Shown here: positions 1 through 6,621 of the stretch, piece by piece
Numbering within the stretch: the first letter of the stretch is position 1
How the letters are laid out: every line of letters starts with the position of its first letter
Assembly: GCA_017462825.1 (NCBI GenBank)
Contig: JAFTQI010000001.1
Span: 1-19,846 of the forward strand
Direction of reading: 5' to 3'
Length of the DNA: 19,846 bases
Source of the DNA: Clostridia bacterium
Lineage (GTDB): Bacteria; Bacillota_A; Clostridia; Christensenellales; Borkfalkiaceae
Made by a program: the position numbers and the translations under genes
Notes under the pieces: generated by a model
Seen by the model: only the letters and a program-made list of their open reading frames with translations
What the model was told of the DNA's origin: nothing
Database searches by the model: none

Positions 1-1
1 G

Positions 2-454
2 GGCGAAGAACTTGGCAAAGCGGAGCTTAAAGAAGTACGCGGCTTTGACGGAATTAAAACGGCAAGCTACACGCTGGGCGGTAAAGAAATCAAAGTGGCA
101 GTCGCGCATGGTATGAAGAACGCAAAAGTGTTACTTGACGAAATTCGAAACGGTAAGAGCGAATATCATTTCATCGAAATCATGGGTTGCCCCGGCGGTT
201 GTATCGCAGGCGGCGGTCAGCCGTTCGTAAAGCCTTGCTTCTTGCCAAACGAAGCTAGCGATATTTTGGATACGTTCAAAGCAAAACGTGCGGCTGCACT
301 TTATCAAGAAGACGAATCCAAACCCTTGCGTGCTTCGCATAAGAATCCGCAAATTATTGCGCTCTACGAGCAGTATTTGGGCGAACCGAACTCTCATAAA
401 GCACACGAATTATTGCATACGACCTATGCGGCGAAAGAAAGATTTAAGGACTAA
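2..454 (+). CDS. [FeFe]-hydrogenase catalytic subunit, C-terminal part (5' truncated by window edge)
   Basis: This is the last 150 codons of an iron-only hydrogenase that interconverts protons, electrons and H2 in the cytoplasm. The frame is open from base 2, so the GTG at 95 is internal and not a start. The decisive motif is MGCPGGCIAGGGQP: its two cysteines, at bases 188-190 and 200-202, match the last two of the four H-cluster ligands. The following region, with a Tyr-Leu-Gly-Glu stretch and then HELLHTTY, is the typical small-subunit/C-terminal domain of group A enzymes (the 'SHKLLHTHY' type ending). Such enzymes in Clostridia are often the HydA subunit of a bifurcating HydABC complex, but the accessory domains and partner genes lie upstream and cannot be seen. 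It probably disposes of fermentation electrons. The stop codon is followed by a hairpin at 464-494. Confidence 0.93.
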   Translation, partial: GEELGKAELKEVRGFDGIKTASYTLGGKEIKVAVAHGMKNAKVLLDEIRNGKSEYHFIEIMGCPGGCIAGGGQPFVKPCFLPNEASDILDTFKAKRAAALYQEDESKPLRASHKNPQIIALYEQYLGEPNSHKAHELLHTTYAAKERFKD

Positions 455-463
455 AAAAGCACA

Positions 464-494
464 CATACCTGCCCTTTTGACAAGGGCAGGTATG
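464..494 (+). terminator. 13-bp hairpin downstream of the hydrogenase gene
   Basis: CATACCTGCCCTT (464-476) pairs perfectly with AAGGGCAGGTATG (482-494) around a 5-nt loop. It lies 9 nt after the hydrogenase stop codon, the usual place for an intrinsic terminator. The + strand downstream is CGTTGAAATAAAATT, so the U-tract is missing. On the opposite strand the hairpin is followed by GTGTGCTTTTTT. It could be a weak terminator, a 3'-end stabilising hairpin, or a terminator for antisense transcription. Confidence 0.55.
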
Positions 495-528
495 CGTTGA
501 AATAAAATTACATAGGAGAAGAAAACGA

Positions 529-1242
529 ATGAATAACTTAAAAGAAATGAAGAAGAAAGAGCTCTTTCTTGCTATCTTTGCCGGCGCAATCGCGCTCTTC
601 AGTTTTTTGGCATTTACTTTTCACGCGTTCAGAATGACGGAAGATACGGAGCTTGCATTGTCTTTAGCAGGCTACGGCTCTTTAGGCAGTTACGCGAACA
701 CAAATCCTTTTGGTTTAATCGAACACTTGGGCGATTGGACGGGCGTTTATAAAACGTATGCTATTTTCGACCTTTTAGCACTCGGCGTGTCCTTGGCTTG
801 CATCGCTTTCTTTGTTTTTGCGCTTTTAAAGCAAAATGCGGAAGAACGTTTAGAAACGTTCAAAAAGATTATTGCGGCAACTATCGTAATTTCCCTATTT
901 ATGTTAGTACAAGGAATTCATTTAAACGCAAAAACGAACGATGATTTTTGGCTTGGCGTTGAAATGGGCGGCACTGACCCCGATCAGTTAAAAGCTATGG
1001 GCGATTTCGGCTTTGAAACCGAAGCTTATTGGCCGCTTATCCTTACGGTTGCGCTTACCGTCGGCTACGAATTGGTTTTGAAAAAGATGCCCGAAGATGG
1101 CACCGTGGCGGTTGCTCCCGTTGAAACCGTAAACACCGCGCAAGAAATTGCCCCCATAGAAACCGCTTCCACCGAAGCCCCCGTAGAAGAAACGGCAACG
1201 GAAGAAGTTGCGGTTGAGCATTCAAACTCCCAAGAAGAATAA
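529..1242 (+). CDS. Four-TM membrane protein with acidic Ala/Glu/Thr/Pro-rich C-terminal tail, unknown function
   Basis: I do not recognise a family for this 237-aa protein. Four hydrophobic segments are visible, at about residues 12-33, 75-100, 113-130 and 165-184. A polar loop of about 40 residues follows TM1 and another of about 35 residues follows TM3. After the last helix and a short Lys-Lys stretch comes a low-complexity tail (about residues 188-237) rich in Val, Glu, Thr, Pro and Ala, ending in acidic residues. Both termini are probably cytoplasmic if the Lys-rich N terminus (KEMKKKE) stays inside. The start is supported by AGGAGA at 514-519, nine nucleotides before the ATG. It lies between a hairpin and a clear terminator, so it is probably monocistronic, or weakly coupled to the hydrogenase. 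No promoter of good quality was found in the 74-nt gap before it. Confidence 0.8.
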   Translation: MNNLKEMKKKELFLAIFAGAIALFSFLAFTFHAFRMTEDTELALSLAGYGSLGSYANTNPFGLIEHLGDWTGVYKTYAIFDLLALGVSLACIAFFVFALLKQNAEERLETFKKIIAATIVISLFMLVQGIHLNAKTNDDFWLGVEMGGTDPDQLKAMGDFGFETEAYWPLILTVALTVGYELVLKKMPEDGTVAVAPVETVNTAQEIAPIETASTEAPVEETATEEVAVEHSNSQEE

Positions 1243-1251
1243 TTTAAAGAT

Positions 1252-1283
1252 AAAAAAAGGACTGCAAGGGCAGTCCTTTTTTT
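1252..1283. terminator. Bidirectional rho-independent terminator between convergent genes
   Basis: The stem AGGACTGC (1258-1265) and GCAGTCCT (1270-1277) encloses the loop AAGG. It is flanked by A6 on the left and T6 on the right, so each strand gives a GC-rich hairpin followed by a U-tract. It serves the rightward membrane-protein gene ending at 1242 and the leftward deo operon. The TAA stop of the leftward gene (1284-1282) overlaps the edge of the T/A tract. Confidence 0.93.
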
Positions 1284-2007
1284 ATCTTTTTACACTTTTC
1301 AAAAACGCTTTAATTTCCTTTTGCGTTGCCTTACGTAATACTTGCTTTACCGCACTTGGATCATACGGCGCAGTTTCATCGTTAAAGCGTCTTACGCTGT
1401 CTACGTACACCACTTGCTCGGTATTATGTCTACCCATTCGCACCCATACGTAGTCGCCTGCGCAAACGCTGGTACTCGGGTCTAAATACCAGTAATTACA
1501 ACCCTTATATCCCTGCGGGCTAACACCCACAAATAGGTATTTCCCCATACCGTGTCCGCGTTGAGCATAATATTTATCGAATTCCTCGCGCAGTTTTACG
1601 CTAAAAGTTTCAATCTCTTTTCTATGAAACAAGAAAGAATGTACGCCGCCTAAAAAGCCCTTTCCGTTCGAGCTTTTTAATAATAGCCGCACAAGCATGA
1701 CACAATCCTTTTCACGCCGCTCCGCTCTCTCCACCGTTCTACCGTTATCAGTATAGGGATATAAATCTACGGCAATGCCTTCCTTTTCAAAAGAAAGATT
1801 ACACTCTTTTCCGTACGCGCCCGCTAATAATCGGCGCATCGCAAACAACCATTCTTCCATTCCCTCAAAGGTTATATCCGAACAAGCGCGTTTATAAGAA
1901 AGATACTCGTTTGCAATCTCAATTTCCGCATTTATGAAATTCTTATTTCCGTTTTCAGGCAACACCTGAAAGGAAAACTTTGTCCCTTGTAAATCAATCG
2001 ACGGCAT
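1282..2007 (-). CDS. Hypothetical protein, WapI-immunity-like N-terminal region plus SH3/KOW-like C-terminal region; last gene of the deo operon
   Basis: This 241-aa soluble protein has no signal peptide and no membrane segment. Residues 1-130 alternate strands and helices in a way that resembles WapI-family immunity proteins: an aromatic-hydrophobic strand (FSFQVLP), a DITFEGMEEWL helix region, and a later strand block MLVRLLLKSSNGKGFLGG. From about residue 152 the pattern changes. The segment GKYLFVGVSPQGYKG leads to AGDYVWVRMGRHNTEQVVYV, a small beta-barrel-like unit, followed by YDPSAVKQVLRKATQKE. I recall similar tails in hypothetical proteins of Clostridia, where they may act as SH3- or KOW-like modules. 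It begins 4 nt after the pdp stop with only a weak GAG-type ribosome binding site, so it is translationally coupled to pdp. Its role in or near nucleoside metabolism is unknown, and the WapI resemblance is by eye. Confidence 0.75.
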   Translation of the reverse strand: MPSIDLQGTKFSFQVLPENGNKNFINAEIEIANEYLSYKRACSDITFEGMEEWLFAMRRLLAGAYGKECNLSFEKEGIAVDLYPYTDNGRTVERAERREKDCVMLVRLLLKSSNGKGFLGGVHSFLFHRKEIETFSVKLREEFDKYYAQRGHGMGKYLFVGVSPQGYKGCNYWYLDPSTSVCAGDYVWVRMGRHNTEQVVYVDSVRRFNDETAPYDPSAVKQVLRKATQKEIKAFLKSVKR

Positions 2008-2011
2008 AATA

Positions 2012-3313
2012 TTACTCTACAATATCTAAAATCAACGGCTCGGCTTTCGGGGGATTCTCCTCAATCCGCGTTGCGTCCAGTAAGCGCGCTTCCGCCGCGG
2101 CAAAGCCGCTTTCTTTTTCCGAATATAAGATAGCGACTCTATCTCCAACCTTCACGAAATCACCCGTTTTCGCGCAAAGATAAATACCTGCCGCAGGGTC
2201 AATTACGTCTTCTTTCGTGTTTCTTCCCGCGCCAAGAAGCAAGCTTGCCACGCCGTAGCTTTCCGTGTCCACACTCGTGATGTAGCCTTCCTTTTTCGCT
2301 GTGACGACGTGTTCGTACTTCGCTTTCGGGAATTTTTCGGGATGCAAAATCCATTCTTTCTCCCCGCCTTGCGCTTCGACCATATCCGCAAACGTTTTCA
2401 GTGCCGTGCCGTTTTCAATCGCGTCTTTAGCAAGCGTTTCGCATTCCGCGTACGTGCCCTTTTCCGCCAAATTCAAAATATGCGCGGCAAGGGCGATACA
2501 AAGCTCTGTCAAATCTTTCGGACCGTTACCATTCAGCGTATCAATCGCTTCGATAACCTCCAAAGAATTTCCGATTGCATAGCCCAAGGGTCTATCCATG
2601 TCCGTGATGAGCGCGCGCATACGCTTTCCCGCGCGTTTGCCGATTTGTACCATCCATTCCGCGAGTTCGCGGCTCTTTTCGGGCGTTTTCATAAACGAAC
2701 CGCTGCCCGTTTTTACGTCTAAGACAATACAGTCGTCATCCGCTGCGAGTTTCTTGCCCATAATGCTCGATACAATCAAAGGCAGACTATCGACCGTTGC
2801 CGTAACGTCGCGCAGTGCATACAAAAGTTTATCCGCAGGAGCAAGCGAAGCGGTTTGTCCGACAATCGCAATTCCGACGCGATTGACAATTTTCTTAAAC
2901 TCGTCTACGGGAATATCGGTGTTAAATCCAGAGATTGCTTCCAACTTATCAATCGTGCCGCCCGTGTGCCCGAGTCCGCGACCGCTCATTTTTGCGACCT
3001 TTACGCCCAAGCTTGCCACAATAGGCGCAACGACCAAGCTCGTTTTATCCCCAACGCCGCCCGTAGAATGTTTGTCCACACGCAAGCCGTTGATTTCCGA
3101 AAAGTCCAAGCGAGCACCCGAATCACGCACAGCAAAGGTAAGCGCCGTCGTTTCTTCCAAGTTCATACCGCGGAAATAAATCGCCATACAAAGCGCGGCA
3201 ACCTGATAATCGGGAATATTCCCCTGCACGTAATTTTCAATAAACCATTGAATTTCTGCTTCACTCAAAGGATTGCCGTCGCGCTTTTTTTGTATGATAT
3301 CATACATTCTCAT
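2012..3313 (-). CDS. pdp: Pyrimidine-nucleoside phosphorylase
   Basis: This cytoplasmic enzyme cleaves uridine, thymidine and deoxyuridine with phosphate to the base plus (deoxy)ribose-1-phosphate. At 433 aa it matches the family length, and it is collinear with Bacillus Pdp from the MRMYDII start onward. Visible motifs are KHSTGGVGDK (residues 81-90, phosphate binding), SGRGLGHTGGTIDKLEA (110-126, the family signature), and the later LYALRDVTATVDS and LDVKTGSGSFM blocks lining the active site. The start at 3313 is chosen because MRM is the family N terminus and GGAG sits 12 nt upstream; the alternative Met, two codons on, would be 18 nt away. It follows cdd with a 9-nt gap. It supplies (deoxy)ribose-1-phosphate to DeoB, and because Cdd turns cytidines into uridines, the pair covers all pyrimidine nucleosides. 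The family is often labelled thymidine phosphorylase (deoA); the broader Pdp name fits Gram-positive enzymes better. Confidence 0.96.
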   Translation of the reverse strand: MRMYDIIQKKRDGNPLSEAEIQWFIENYVQGNIPDYQVAALCMAIYFRGMNLEETTALTFAVRDSGARLDFSEINGLRVDKHSTGGVGDKTSLVVAPIVASLGVKVAKMSGRGLGHTGGTIDKLEAISGFNTDIPVDEFKKIVNRVGIAIVGQTASLAPADKLLYALRDVTATVDSLPLIVSSIMGKKLAADDDCIVLDVKTGSGSFMKTPEKSRELAEWMVQIGKRAGKRMRALITDMDRPLGYAIGNSLEVIEAIDTLNGNGPKDLTELCIALAAHILNLAEKGTYAECETLAKDAIENGTALKTFADMVEAQGGEKEWILHPEKFPKAKYEHVVTAKKEGYITSVDTESYGVASLLLGAGRNTKEDVIDPAAGIYLCAKTGDFVKVGDRVAILYSEKESGFAAAEARLLDATRIEENPPKAEPLILDIVE

Positions 3314-3322
3314 ATTTTTTGC

Positions 3323-3727
3323 TTACTCCAAATCGTTTTTCCCAAAAGATAAAGGCAACAGTTCTTCCAACGTACGAACTTGTATATTGTCTAGGTTTCC
3401 CATAACGATACGGAAATCCTTATCGCAAAACTCCGCCATAACCTGTCTGCAAATCCCGCAAGGCGCACAAAAATCCGCAATAGACTCGTACCTGCCCCCC
3501 ACGATTGCGATGGAAACAAACTCTTGTTCTCCTTCGCTTACCGCTTTAAAAAATGCCGTTCTTTCCGCGCAGTTCGTAGGCGTATACGCCGCGTTTTCTA
3601 CGTTGCAACCCGTATACACTTTGCCGCTTTTGCCCAAAAGCGCCGCCCCTACTTTATAGCCCGAATAAGGCGCGTAGGACATTTTTCTTGCTTCGATAGC
3701 TTGCTCCATCAACGCGCGATCCGTCAT
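3323..3727 (-). CDS. cdd: Cytidine deaminase
   Basis: This is a homotetrameric-type zinc enzyme that converts cytidine and deoxycytidine to uridine and deoxyuridine in the cytoplasm. Its 134 aa is the usual length of the small Gram-positive form. The catalytic zinc site is intact: NCAER gives Cys53 (zinc ligand) and Glu55 (proton shuttle), and PCGICRQ gives Cys90 and Cys93. The substrate pocket motif GCNVENAAY is present at residues 40-48. The ATG overlaps the deoB TGA by 4 nt (ATGA), and AAGGAG lies 8 nt upstream within the deoB 3' end, so the two are translationally coupled. Its product feeds the pyrimidine phosphorylase encoded immediately downstream. Confidence 0.97.
   Translation of the reverse strand: MTDRALMEQAIEARKMSYAPYSGYKVGAALLGKSGKVYTGCNVENAAYTPTNCAERTAFFKAVSEGEQEFVSIAIVGGRYESIADFCAPCGICRQVMAEFCDKDFRIVMGNLDNIQVRTLEELLPLSFGKNDLE
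3326..3329 (-). promoter_or_regulatory. Ribosome binding site of pdp inside the cdd stop region
   Basis: GGAG on the minus strand is made of the last bases of the cdd Leu and Glu codons. The spacing of 12 nt to the pdp ATG is long. This suggests that translation of pdp depends partly on ribosomes finishing cdd. Confidence 0.6.
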
Positions 3728-4887
3728 TTTACAATCTCCTTATAAAAACTTGTGCCGTAAATCACGCTTGCGTCCAAGCCAAACCATTCCAAAACGGTCG
3801 AGCCGATGTCCGCAAAGCTTTTTCGCGTGCCGAGGTTTACGCCTTCTTTCACCGTTGCACCGTACGCAATCATCGGCGTATATTCGCGCGAATGATCGGT
3901 CGACGGCGTGGACGGGTCGCAACCGTGATCCGCCGTAATAATGAGCAAATCCTCTGCTTTAAGCAAGGGTAAAAGTTCGCCCAAACGCTTATCAAAAGCC
4001 GTCAAAGCGCGCGCATAGCCCGCCACGTCGTTTCTATGCCCGTACACCATATCAAAATCAACGAGATTGACAAAACACAAACCGTTAAAATCACGTTTGG
4101 CAATCGTCAAAGTCTTGTCCATACCGTCTTCGTTGCCTGAAGTGGGATAACTTTCGGTGAAACCTTGTCCTGCGAAAATGTCGTAAATTTTGCCGACCGA
4201 GATGCTGTCTAACCCTGCCTCTTTTATAATATCGGGCATGGTTTTACTCGGTGGAGTCAATGAATAATCGTGACGGCGCGGCGTACGCTTGAACGGATAT
4301 TCGCCGTTAAAGGGGCGCGCAATCACACGACCTACGCCGTGTTTGCCTTGCAATAATTTTCTTGCGATTTCGCAATAACGGTATAATTCTTCCACGGGCA
4401 CAATATCTTCGTGCGCCGCAATTTGGAACACACTGTCCGCCGACGTATAAACAATCAGTTTGCCCGTCTGAAGATGTTCTTCGCCGTAGTCTTTAATAAC
4501 TTCCGTACCCGAATAGGGTTTATTGCAAAGCGTCCCCCTGCCCGTCGCCTTTTCAAACGCCGAAATGACCTCTTGAGGAAAGCCGTCGGGGTAAGTGGGA
4601 AGCGGCTCGGGGGAATAAATCCCTGCAATTTCCCAATGCCCGATCGTCGTGTCCTTGCCCTTAGACGCTTCCGTCATTCGGGCATAGCAGGTACGCGACG
4701 AATTTATTTTTTCCTCGATACCGTCTATGCTAAAAAGCCCCATCTTTGTAAGGTTGGGGCAATCAAATTCCGCATGGTTACGAATAGCGGCAAGGGTGTT
4801 GCTGCCTTCGTCGTTCCAGTTGGCAGCGTCGGGCATTTCACCAATCCCCACGCTGTCCAAAACAATCAAAAATACTCTTTTTGCCAT
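3724..4887 (-). CDS. deoB: Phosphopentomutase
   Basis: This Mn-dependent alkaline-phosphatase-superfamily mutase converts (deoxy)ribose-1-phosphate to the 5-phosphate, linking the two phosphorylases to DeoC. Its 387 aa is close to the Bacillus enzyme. Seen in the sequence are LDSVGIGEMPDA with metal-ligand Asp11; KGKDTTIGHWE with Thr80, which aligns with the phosphorylated Thr85 of the B. cereus enzyme; CNKPYSGTEV and TSADSVFQIAAHE in the cap domain; and TADHGCDPSTPSTDH near the C terminus, supplying the remaining Asp and His metal ligands. All catalytic positions I can check are kept. It starts 15 nt after deoD and overlaps cdd by 4 nt. AAAAGGAAATT precedes the ATG as the ribosome binding site. 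Confidence 0.97.
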   Translation of the reverse strand: MAKRVFLIVLDSVGIGEMPDAANWNDEGSNTLAAIRNHAEFDCPNLTKMGLFSIDGIEEKINSSRTCYARMTEASKGKDTTIGHWEIAGIYSPEPLPTYPDGFPQEVISAFEKATGRGTLCNKPYSGTEVIKDYGEEHLQTGKLIVYTSADSVFQIAAHEDIVPVEELYRYCEIARKLLQGKHGVGRVIARPFNGEYPFKRTPRRHDYSLTPPSKTMPDIIKEAGLDSISVGKIYDIFAGQGFTESYPTSGNEDGMDKTLTIAKRDFNGLCFVNLVDFDMVYGHRNDVAGYARALTAFDKRLGELLPLLKAEDLLIITADHGCDPSTPSTDHSREYTPMIAYGATVKEGVNLGTRKSFADIGSTVLEWFGLDASVIYGTSFYKEIVK

Positions 4888-4902
4888 AATTTCCTTTTAA
4901 TT

Positions 4903-5610
4903 TTACGCCAAAGCTAAAGCAATTTCCATCATTTTCGTGAAAGAATTTTGTCTTTCTTCCGCCGTTGTGTTTTCTTCAGGATAAAGGAAAGAATCGCTTA
5001 CCGTACAAATGCAAAGCGCTTTCTTACCCGCTCTCGCCGCGTTGCAGTAAAGCGCCGCGGATTCCATTTCCACACCGAGCACTCCCATTTTCGACCATTG
5101 CATACCCGAGTTCGCGTCGTCATAGAACATATCCGAAGACAGTATGTTCCCCACTCGGTAATTTACACCCGCTTTTTGACATTCTTCCACTGCACGGCGA
5201 ACCAAGTCAAAGTCCGCAATCGGGCAAAACGTGCCGGGTAAATTGTACTGCGAAGCATAGTTTCCGTTCGTACATGCCCCCATCGCAACCACGATATCGC
5301 GCACGTGCAAATCGGGAGAGAAAGAACCGCAAGAGCCCACGCGAATAATCGCGTCTACGTCGTAGAAATTGAAAAGCTCGTACGAATAAATACCGATAGA
5401 AGGTTGCCCCATACCCGAAGCCATAACGGAAACGCGTTTGCCTTTGTAATAACCTGTGTAGCCTTGAACGCCGCGCACGTCGTTGACAAGCACAGCATTC
5501 TCCAAATAATTTTTCGCAATATATGCCGCGCGTTTCGGATCGCCCGGCATTAAAACCGTCTTCGCAAAATCGCCGAGTTTTGCGGAAATATGCGGTGTAG
5601 GAACTCCCAT
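4903..5610 (-). CDS. deoD: Purine-nucleoside phosphorylase, DeoD type
   Basis: This hexameric-type enzyme phosphorolyses adenosine, inosine, guanosine and their deoxy forms to the base plus (deoxy)ribose-1-phosphate. At 235 aa it aligns end to end with E. coli DeoD. Visible active-site features are PTPHISA with His7, MPGDPKRA with Arg27 (phosphate), IIRVGSCG with Arg90 and Ser93, GVEMES with Glu181-Met182-Glu183 (ribose hydroxyls), and TVSDS with Ser205 and Asp206 (purine N7 proton donor). The start is supported by AAAGGAG 9-10 nt upstream of the ATG. It lies second in the operon, 29 nt after deoC and 15 nt before deoB, so its sugar-phosphate product passes directly to the next enzyme encoded. 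Confidence 0.97.
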   Translation of the reverse strand: MGVPTPHISAKLGDFAKTVLMPGDPKRAAYIAKNYLENAVLVNDVRGVQGYTGYYKGKRVSVMASGMGQPSIGIYSYELFNFYDVDAIIRVGSCGSFSPDLHVRDIVVAMGACTNGNYASQYNLPGTFCPIADFDLVRRAVEECQKAGVNYRVGNILSSDMFYDDANSGMQWSKMGVLGVEMESAALYCNAARAGKKALCICTVSDSFLYPEENTTAEERQNSFTKMMEIALALA

Positions 5611-5639
5611 AATTTTTATCTCCTTTTGTCTATTTTCGA

Positions 5640-6308
5640 TTAATAACCTTTGCCTTCAACACCTTGAACAGCTTTGACTACGCGGCTCGTACCGAGTCTA
5701 GAAGCGCCCGCGTCCAAAAACGCTTGCGCGTCTTCCAAGCCCGAAATACCGCCCGCCGCTTTTACAAGCACTTCTTTCCCAACGTTGGCGCGCATTAAGC
5801 GTACGTCTTCAAGGGTTGCGCCTGCTTTCGAAAAGCCCGTAGACGTCTTGATATAGTCCGCGCCCGCTTCCGTAACAAGCTTGCACATACGGACCTTTTC
5901 GTCTTCCGTCAAAAGACACGTTTCAATAATAACTTTCAAAATCTTTTCGCCACAAGCTTTTTTAATTTGAGCAATTTCATCACGTACCTGCCCATCGCAT
6001 TCCGCTTTCAAAAGCCCGATATTGATAACCATATCGATTTCGTCCGCGCCGTTTGCGAGCGCGTCTTTCGTTTCAAAAACCTTGACCGCCGTCGTGTTAT
6101 AACCGTTGGGAAAACCGATTACCGTACAAATTTTCAGCTTATTCCCCACGTACTCTTTCGCTTGCTTTACATAGCTAGGCGGAATACAAACGGACGCCGT
6201 GCCATACTGGATTCCCTCGTCGCAAATTTTGCGAATTTGCTCCCACGTCGCCGTTTGTCCAAGCAACGTATGATCGCAAGTGGATAAAATTTTTTTCATG
6301 TCTAACAT
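5640..6308 (-). CDS. deoC: Deoxyribose-phosphate aldolase
   Basis: This class I (Schiff-base) aldolase splits 2-deoxyribose-5-phosphate into glyceraldehyde-3-phosphate and acetaldehyde, the final step of deoxynucleoside catabolism. Its 222 aa is the normal size of the short Gram-positive form. Key residues are Asp92 in [10 protein letters not shown], the Schiff-base Lys154 in DYIKTSTGF, and Lys183 in VKAAGGI, which lowers the pKa of the active lysine. MLD rather than the internal Met4 is taken as the start because AGGAG lies 7 nt upstream of it. It is the first gene of the operon. The presence of DeoC shows that the operon is geared to deoxynucleosides (DNA) and not only to ribonucleosides. 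Confidence 0.97.
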   Translation of the reverse strand: MLDMKKILSTCDHTLLGQTATWEQIRKICDEGIQYGTASVCIPPSYVKQAKEYVGNKLKICTVIGFPNGYNTTAVKVFETKDALANGADEIDMVINIGLLKAECDGQVRDEIAQIKKACGEKILKVIIETCLLTEDEKVRMCKLVTEAGADYIKTSTGFSKAGATLEDVRLMRANVGKEVLVKAAGGISGLEDAQAFLDAGASRLGTSRVVKAVQGVEGKGY

Positions 6309-6315
6309 CGTTTCT

Positions 6316-6320
6316 CTCCT
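6316..6320 (-). promoter_or_regulatory. Ribosome binding site deciding the deoC start
   Basis: AGGAG on the minus strand is 7 nt from the ATG at 6308 and 16 nt from the in-frame ATG at 6299. This favours the upstream start. Confidence 0.8.
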
Positions 6321-6341
6321 ATGAAATATTTTCCAAATTCT

Positions 6342-6370
6342 ATTATACCCCTTTTTTCTTCGACTGTCAA
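6342..6370 (-). promoter_or_regulatory. Sigma-70/SigA-type promoter of the deo operon
   Basis: The minus strand carries TTGACA (6370-6365), exactly 17 nt, then TATAAT (6347-6342). Both hexamers match the consensus at all six positions. Initiation would fall near 6335, leaving a 5' leader of only about 25 nt before deoC. That is too short for a purine riboswitch or an attenuator. Such a strong core promoter implies control by a repressor, and candidate operator-like sequences lie just upstream. Confidence 0.92.
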
Positions 6371-6390
6371 GACCGTCTGGAAAATTTTTT

Positions 6391-6403
6391 GTCTAATCTA
6401 GAC
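6391..6403. promoter_or_regulatory. Small inverted repeat upstream of the deo -35 box
   Basis: GTCTA, ATC, TAGAC is a perfect 5-bp inverted repeat with a 3-nt centre. It begins 21 nt upstream of the deo -35 hexamer (around -55 to -67), where an activator or auxiliary repressor could bind. No regulator gene is in the window, so this is only a candidate site. Confidence 0.35.
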
Positions 6404-6412
6404 TATTTCCCG

Positions 6413-6432
6413 TGTTTTTTCGCGAAAAAACA
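6413..6432. repeat. Perfect 20-bp palindrome in the divergent control region
   Basis: TGTTTTTTCGCGAAAAAACA reads the same on both strands without a mismatch. It consists of TGTTTTTT and AAAAAACA arms around a CGCG centre. It lies between the two divergent promoters, about 43 bp upstream of the deo -35 box and about 104 bp upstream of the rightward -35 box. With no spacer it would make a poor RNA hairpin, so a dimeric protein-binding site or a DNA-bending element is more likely than a terminator. Confidence 0.6.
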
Positions 6433-6434
6433 AC

Positions 6435-6456
6435 TTTTTTAAACCATTTTTTAAAC
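6435..6456 (+). repeat. Two direct copies of a 10-mer in the divergent control region
   Basis: TTTTTTAAAC occurs at 6435-6444 and again at 6447-6456, a 12-bp period. It directly follows the 20-bp palindrome and precedes a short CTTG-CAAA-CAAG inverted repeat at 6459-6470. In such AT-rich DNA this could be chance, or part of a compound regulator site. Confidence 0.35.
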
Positions 6457-6499
6457 TGCTTGCAAACAAGTAAATTTTTGCCCCTTTATTAAAAATAAA

Positions 6500-6508
6500 T
6501 TATCCACA
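6500..6508 (+). promoter_or_regulatory. Perfect DnaA-box 9-mer (possible DnaA-responsive site)
   Basis: TTATCCACA matches the consensus high-affinity DnaA box exactly and is embedded in very AT-rich DNA 28 bp upstream of the rightward -35 box. A second, weaker box (TTTTCCACA on the minus strand, 6658-6650) lies in the start of the RDD gene. There is no dnaA, dnaN or rpmH gene and no box cluster, so an origin is unlikely. Transcriptional control by DnaA or chance are the alternatives. Confidence 0.3.
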
Positions 6509-6535
6509 TTTTTTTGTTTTTTATTGAAAAAAGGT

Positions 6536-6564
6536 TTGCTTTTTGTCGAAAGAAGTGTTATTAT
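6536..6564 (+). promoter_or_regulatory. Probable promoter for the RDD/ABC-transporter cluster
   Basis: TTGCTT (6536-6541), a 17-nt spacer and TATTAT (6559-6564) form a moderate sigma-70/SigA-type promoter. The transcript would begin near 6571, giving a leader of about 50 nt. No other good promoter precedes the RDD gene. The 40-nt gap between the RDD gene and the ATPase gene holds no promoter, so this one may serve the whole cluster to the terminator at 19281. Confidence 0.6.
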
Positions 6565-6621
6565 AGAAGCGTGATAATATAGAGTAGTATAACCATGTGG
6601 GTTTAAAAGAAGGGAAACAGT

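Noticed and set aside
95..454. GTG at 95 as the start of a separate small protein
   Set aside because: The frame is open upstream to base 2 with sensible protein sequence, and no ribosome binding site precedes it. It is an internal codon of the hydrogenase.
6309..6341. Possible purine riboswitch upstream of the nucleoside operon
   Set aside because: The predicted leader between the promoter and deoC is only about 25 nt, far below the size of a purine aptamer.
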